Shown here: in pieces, positions 62,254 to 64,000 of the stretch
How the letters are laid out: every line of letters begins with the position of its first letter
Position numbering within the stretch: the stretch's first letter is position 1
Assembly: GCA_020425085.1 (NCBI GenBank)
Contig: JAGQRW010000007.1
Span: 919,753-983,752, forward strand
From: Paracoccaceae bacterium
GTDB taxonomy: Bacteria; Pseudomonadota; Alphaproteobacteria; Rhodobacterales; Rhodobacteraceae
DNA: 64,000 bases
Direction of reading: 5' to 3'
The notes under the pieces: model-generated
Seen by the model: the letters and a program-made list of their open reading frames with translations, nothing else
Told to the model about the DNA's origin: nothing
Databases searched by the model: none
Made by a program: the position numbers and the translations under genes

Positions 62254-63861
62254 TTACGCGGCGGATACGGCCTGTGATTTGCCGGTCATGAACCGCGCGC
62301 AACGTTCCGCGATCATCATGGTCGGGGCGTTGGTATTGCCTGAAACGAGCCGTGGCATGATCGAGGCATCGGCGACGCGAAGCCCCTCCACGCCGCGCAC
62401 CCGCAATTCGCTGTCCACCACCGCCATCGGGTCGCTTTCGGGGCCCATCTTGGCGGTGCCGACCGGGTGAAACACCGTCTTGGCGGTCTGGCGCACATAG
62501 TCGCGCAAGCCGTCCATGTCTTTTTCCAGCCCCGGTTCGGGCAGATGGCGGCGCTTGATCAGCTTGGCAAGCGAAGGCGCTTCAAGGATCTCGATGCCCT
62601 TCAGAACGCCCCTCACCAGAACCTCAAGATCGTCGCTGTCGCGGAACGATCCCGCATCGAACAGCGCCGGATCCGTCGCCTTGTTCGACCGCAGGTGAAC
62701 CGAGCCGCGCGATTTCGGGTGCAGGAAACAGGGGCCGATGGCGATGCCGTGTTTTTCGATCGGTTCACGGTCTGCCCAGCCGACCATGAAGGGCAGAACG
62801 TGGAACTGCACATCAGGTTGCCCGCCGCCGGAAACATCGGCAAAGCCGCCGCATTCCACCACGTTCGAGGTCATCAGACCGGTCCTTGTGGTTATGTATT
62901 GCAGGAAATGCTTGGCCGCTTTCAGCCCCTTGTCCTCGCCGTAAAAACTGATCGGTTCAAGGGTTTCGCCCTGCACCGTGCTTTCCAAGTGATCCTGATA
63001 GTTTTCGCCAACACCCGGCAGATCCGAGACCACCTTGATTCCGTGATCCTGCAAATGCTGGCCGGGGCCAATGCCCGAAAGCTGCAACAGACGCGGGGTC
63101 TCGATGGCACCGGCGCACATCACCACTTCGCGCCGGGCGGTGATTTGCGTGCCGTCCTGAAGCATGACGCCGCTTGCCCGGTTGCCGTCGAACGTCACAT
63201 GCGAAACGCGGGTCTCAGTGCGGATGGTCAGGTTCGGCCGCTTTTCCGCCTTGCGCAGGAACGCCTGCGCTGCCGACCAGCGCCTGCCGTTATGGGTGGT
63301 GGTCTGGTAAAACCCCACCCCTTCCTGTTCGGCACCGTTGAAATCCGGGTTATAGGGCAGCCCGGTTTCCTGCGCGGCGCGGATGAAGGCGCGGCTCAGC
63401 GGGTGGTGAAATGGCGTCTCGGAGACATGAAGCTCGCCGTCCTGACCGTGAAATTCGTCGGAATGCACCATGTTGGATTCAAGGTCGCGGAATACCGGCA
63501 GAACGTCATGATAGCCCCAGCCAGTATTGCCCAGTTGCGCCCATTGGTTATAGTCATCGGCGTGGCCGCGGATATACAGCATGGCGTTGACCGATGAACC
63601 ACCGCCGATCACATGCCCCTGAATGGCGATGCTGTCACGCATGTTCACGCCCTTGTCTTTCTCGCCGACGTAAAAGACCACATCGCGCCCCTTGTCGATG
63701 ATCTTGAAAAAGGTCGCCGGAACGTGAATCCAGGGATGTTTGTCGTTGCGCCCGCTTTCGATCAGCAAGACACGGTTGGCCGGATTTTCGCTCAGCCGGT
63801 TGGCCATGACGCAACCCGACGAACCACCGCCGACGATGATATAGTCATAGGTATCGCTCAT
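62254..63861 (-). CDS. GMC-family FAD alcohol oxidoreductase (choline dehydrogenase-like)
   Basis: A 535-residue flavoenzyme. The ADP-binding motif is YDYIIVGGGSSGCVMANRLSE, signature 1 is GHVIGGGSSVNAMLYIRGHA and signature 2 GAIETPRLLQLSGIGP. The catalytic histidine/asparagine pair fits VFHPVGTAKMG and SGNTNAPTMMIAER. Such enzymes oxidise a primary alcohol to an aldehyde; a glycine-betaine pathway role (BetA) is one option. The next gene upstream is an aldehyde dehydrogenase only 11 bases away, which would complete the oxidation to an acid. Substrate is inferred only at class level. Confidence 0.9.
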   Translation of the reverse strand: MSDTYDYIIVGGGSSGCVMANRLSENPANRVLLIESGRNDKHPWIHVPATFFKIIDKGRDVVFYVGEKDKGVNMRDSIAIQGHVIGGGSSVNAMLYIRGHADDYNQWAQLGNTGWGYHDVLPVFRDLESNMVHSDEFHGQDGELHVSETPFHHPLSRAFIRAAQETGLPYNPDFNGAEQEGVGFYQTTTHNGRRWSAAQAFLRKAEKRPNLTIRTETRVSHVTFDGNRASGVMLQDGTQITARREVVMCAGAIETPRLLQLSGIGPGQHLQDHGIKVVSDLPGVGENYQDHLESTVQGETLEPISFYGEDKGLKAAKHFLQYITTRTGLMTSNVVECGGFADVSGGGQPDVQFHVLPFMVGWADREPIEKHGIAIGPCFLHPKSRGSVHLRSNKATDPALFDAGSFRDSDDLEVLVRGVLKGIEILEAPSLAKLIKRRHLPEPGLEKDMDGLRDYVRQTAKTVFHPVGTAKMGPESDPMAVVDSELRVRGVEGLRVADASIMPRLVSGNTNAPTMMIAERCARFMTGKSQAVSAA

Positions 63862-63872
63862 TGTCGTCCTCC

Positions 63873-64000
63873 TTAGCTGATCACGACCTGAATATCGGTG
63901 TTCTCGAACAGGCCCTCTTCGCCGAACTCGACGCCGAGGCCCGAGCGTTTGACGCCGCCGAAGGGGGCGTTGGGCTGGATGGCGCCGTGTTTGTTGATCC
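63873..64000 (-). CDS. Aldehyde dehydrogenase, C-terminal fragment (5' end outside window)
   Basis: Only the last 42 residues of the protein are present, translated from the right edge to a TAA at 63873: a sequence like INKHGAIQPNAPFGG, then KRSGLGVEFGEEGL and ...TDIQVVIS. The PFGGxKxSGxG block is the conserved C-terminal part of NAD(P)-dependent aldehyde dehydrogenases. It is encoded 11 bases upstream of the GMC oxidoreductase, so the two probably oxidise an alcohol through its aldehyde. The catalytic cysteine region lies outside the window. Confidence 0.88.
   Translation of the reverse strand, partial: INKHGAIQPNAPFGGVKRSGLGVEFGEEGLFENTDIQVVIS

Overview
The window looks like one contiguous chromosomal segment of a GC-rich alphaproteobacterium, most likely a marine member of the Rhodobacterales or a close relative. 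The grounds are gene order and gene content: ccmF-ccmH-enoyl-CoA hydratase; prfA-prmC-DUF4167; lptF-lptG-lptD-surA-pdxA-rsmA; pepA-holC; a VPLPA-type C-terminal sorting signal; a TRAP/TAXI transporter; a form II CoxSLM molybdenum hydroxylase; and a perfect CtrA-type box. I see no rRNA or tRNA genes, CRISPR array, insertion sequence, integrase or phage gene.

Region 1 (1-20.6 kb) is core housekeeping: cytochrome c maturation (ccmF end, ccmH), a PaaG-like isomerase, heme A synthase, an M32 carboxypeptidase, a YbaK-type tRNA deacylase, glnE, a small conserved protein, release factor 1 with its methyltransferase PrmC, a DUF4167 protein, then the minus-strand outer-membrane operon lptF-lptG-lptD-surA-pdxA-rsmA, and finally pepA-holC.

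Region 2 (20.7-31.6 kb) is a minus-strand block for uptake of small organic nitrogen compounds. An XRE-type regulator precedes a glycine-betaine/proline-type ABC importer (binding protein, ATPase, double-length permease), then an amidase, then a polyamine-type ABC importer (binding protein, two permeases, ATPase). Region 3 (31.7-38.7 kb) holds an FRG-domain protein and, divergent from it, a four-gene operon: TAXI binding protein, fused TRAP permease, a NadC-family phosphoribosyltransferase, and a fusion of ribose-1,5-bisphosphokinase (PhnN) with an AMP-phosphorylase-type nucleotide phosphorylase. I regard this operon as the most novel item. The three activities can be written as a closed PRPP cycle: NadC spends PRPP to make a nucleotide, the phosphorylase releases the base and ribose 1,5-bisphosphate, and PhnN re-forms PRPP. 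This could convert an imported pyridine dicarboxylate such as quinolinate into nicotinate. That is an inference from families and context.

Region 4 (38.9-44.8 kb) is a phosphorelay island: a CHASE-PAS histidine kinase, a PAS-PAS histidine kinase, a lone receiver, a receiver fused to a degenerate GGDEF-like domain, and an Hpt protein, with no DNA-binding output domain. Region 5 (45.0-55.4 kb) suggests aromatic or acyl-CoA catabolism: an aminobenzoate/benzoate-CoA-ligase-type enzyme divergent from an old-yellow-enzyme-type oxidoreductase and a MarR regulator, followed by MoxR ATPase, VWA protein, CoxG, CoxS, CoxL and CoxM. CoxL carries the form II active-site loop.

Region 6 (55.5-64 kb) holds a strong bidirectional terminator, a VPLPA-sorted surface protein with a CtrA box upstream, a divergent stand-alone HemC homologue, and a branched-chain-amino-acid-type ABC importer (binding protein, H, M, G, F) downstream of a GMC alcohol oxidoreductase and the end of an aldehyde dehydrogenase. 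Those last genes look like an import-and-oxidise module for an alcohol or aldehyde.
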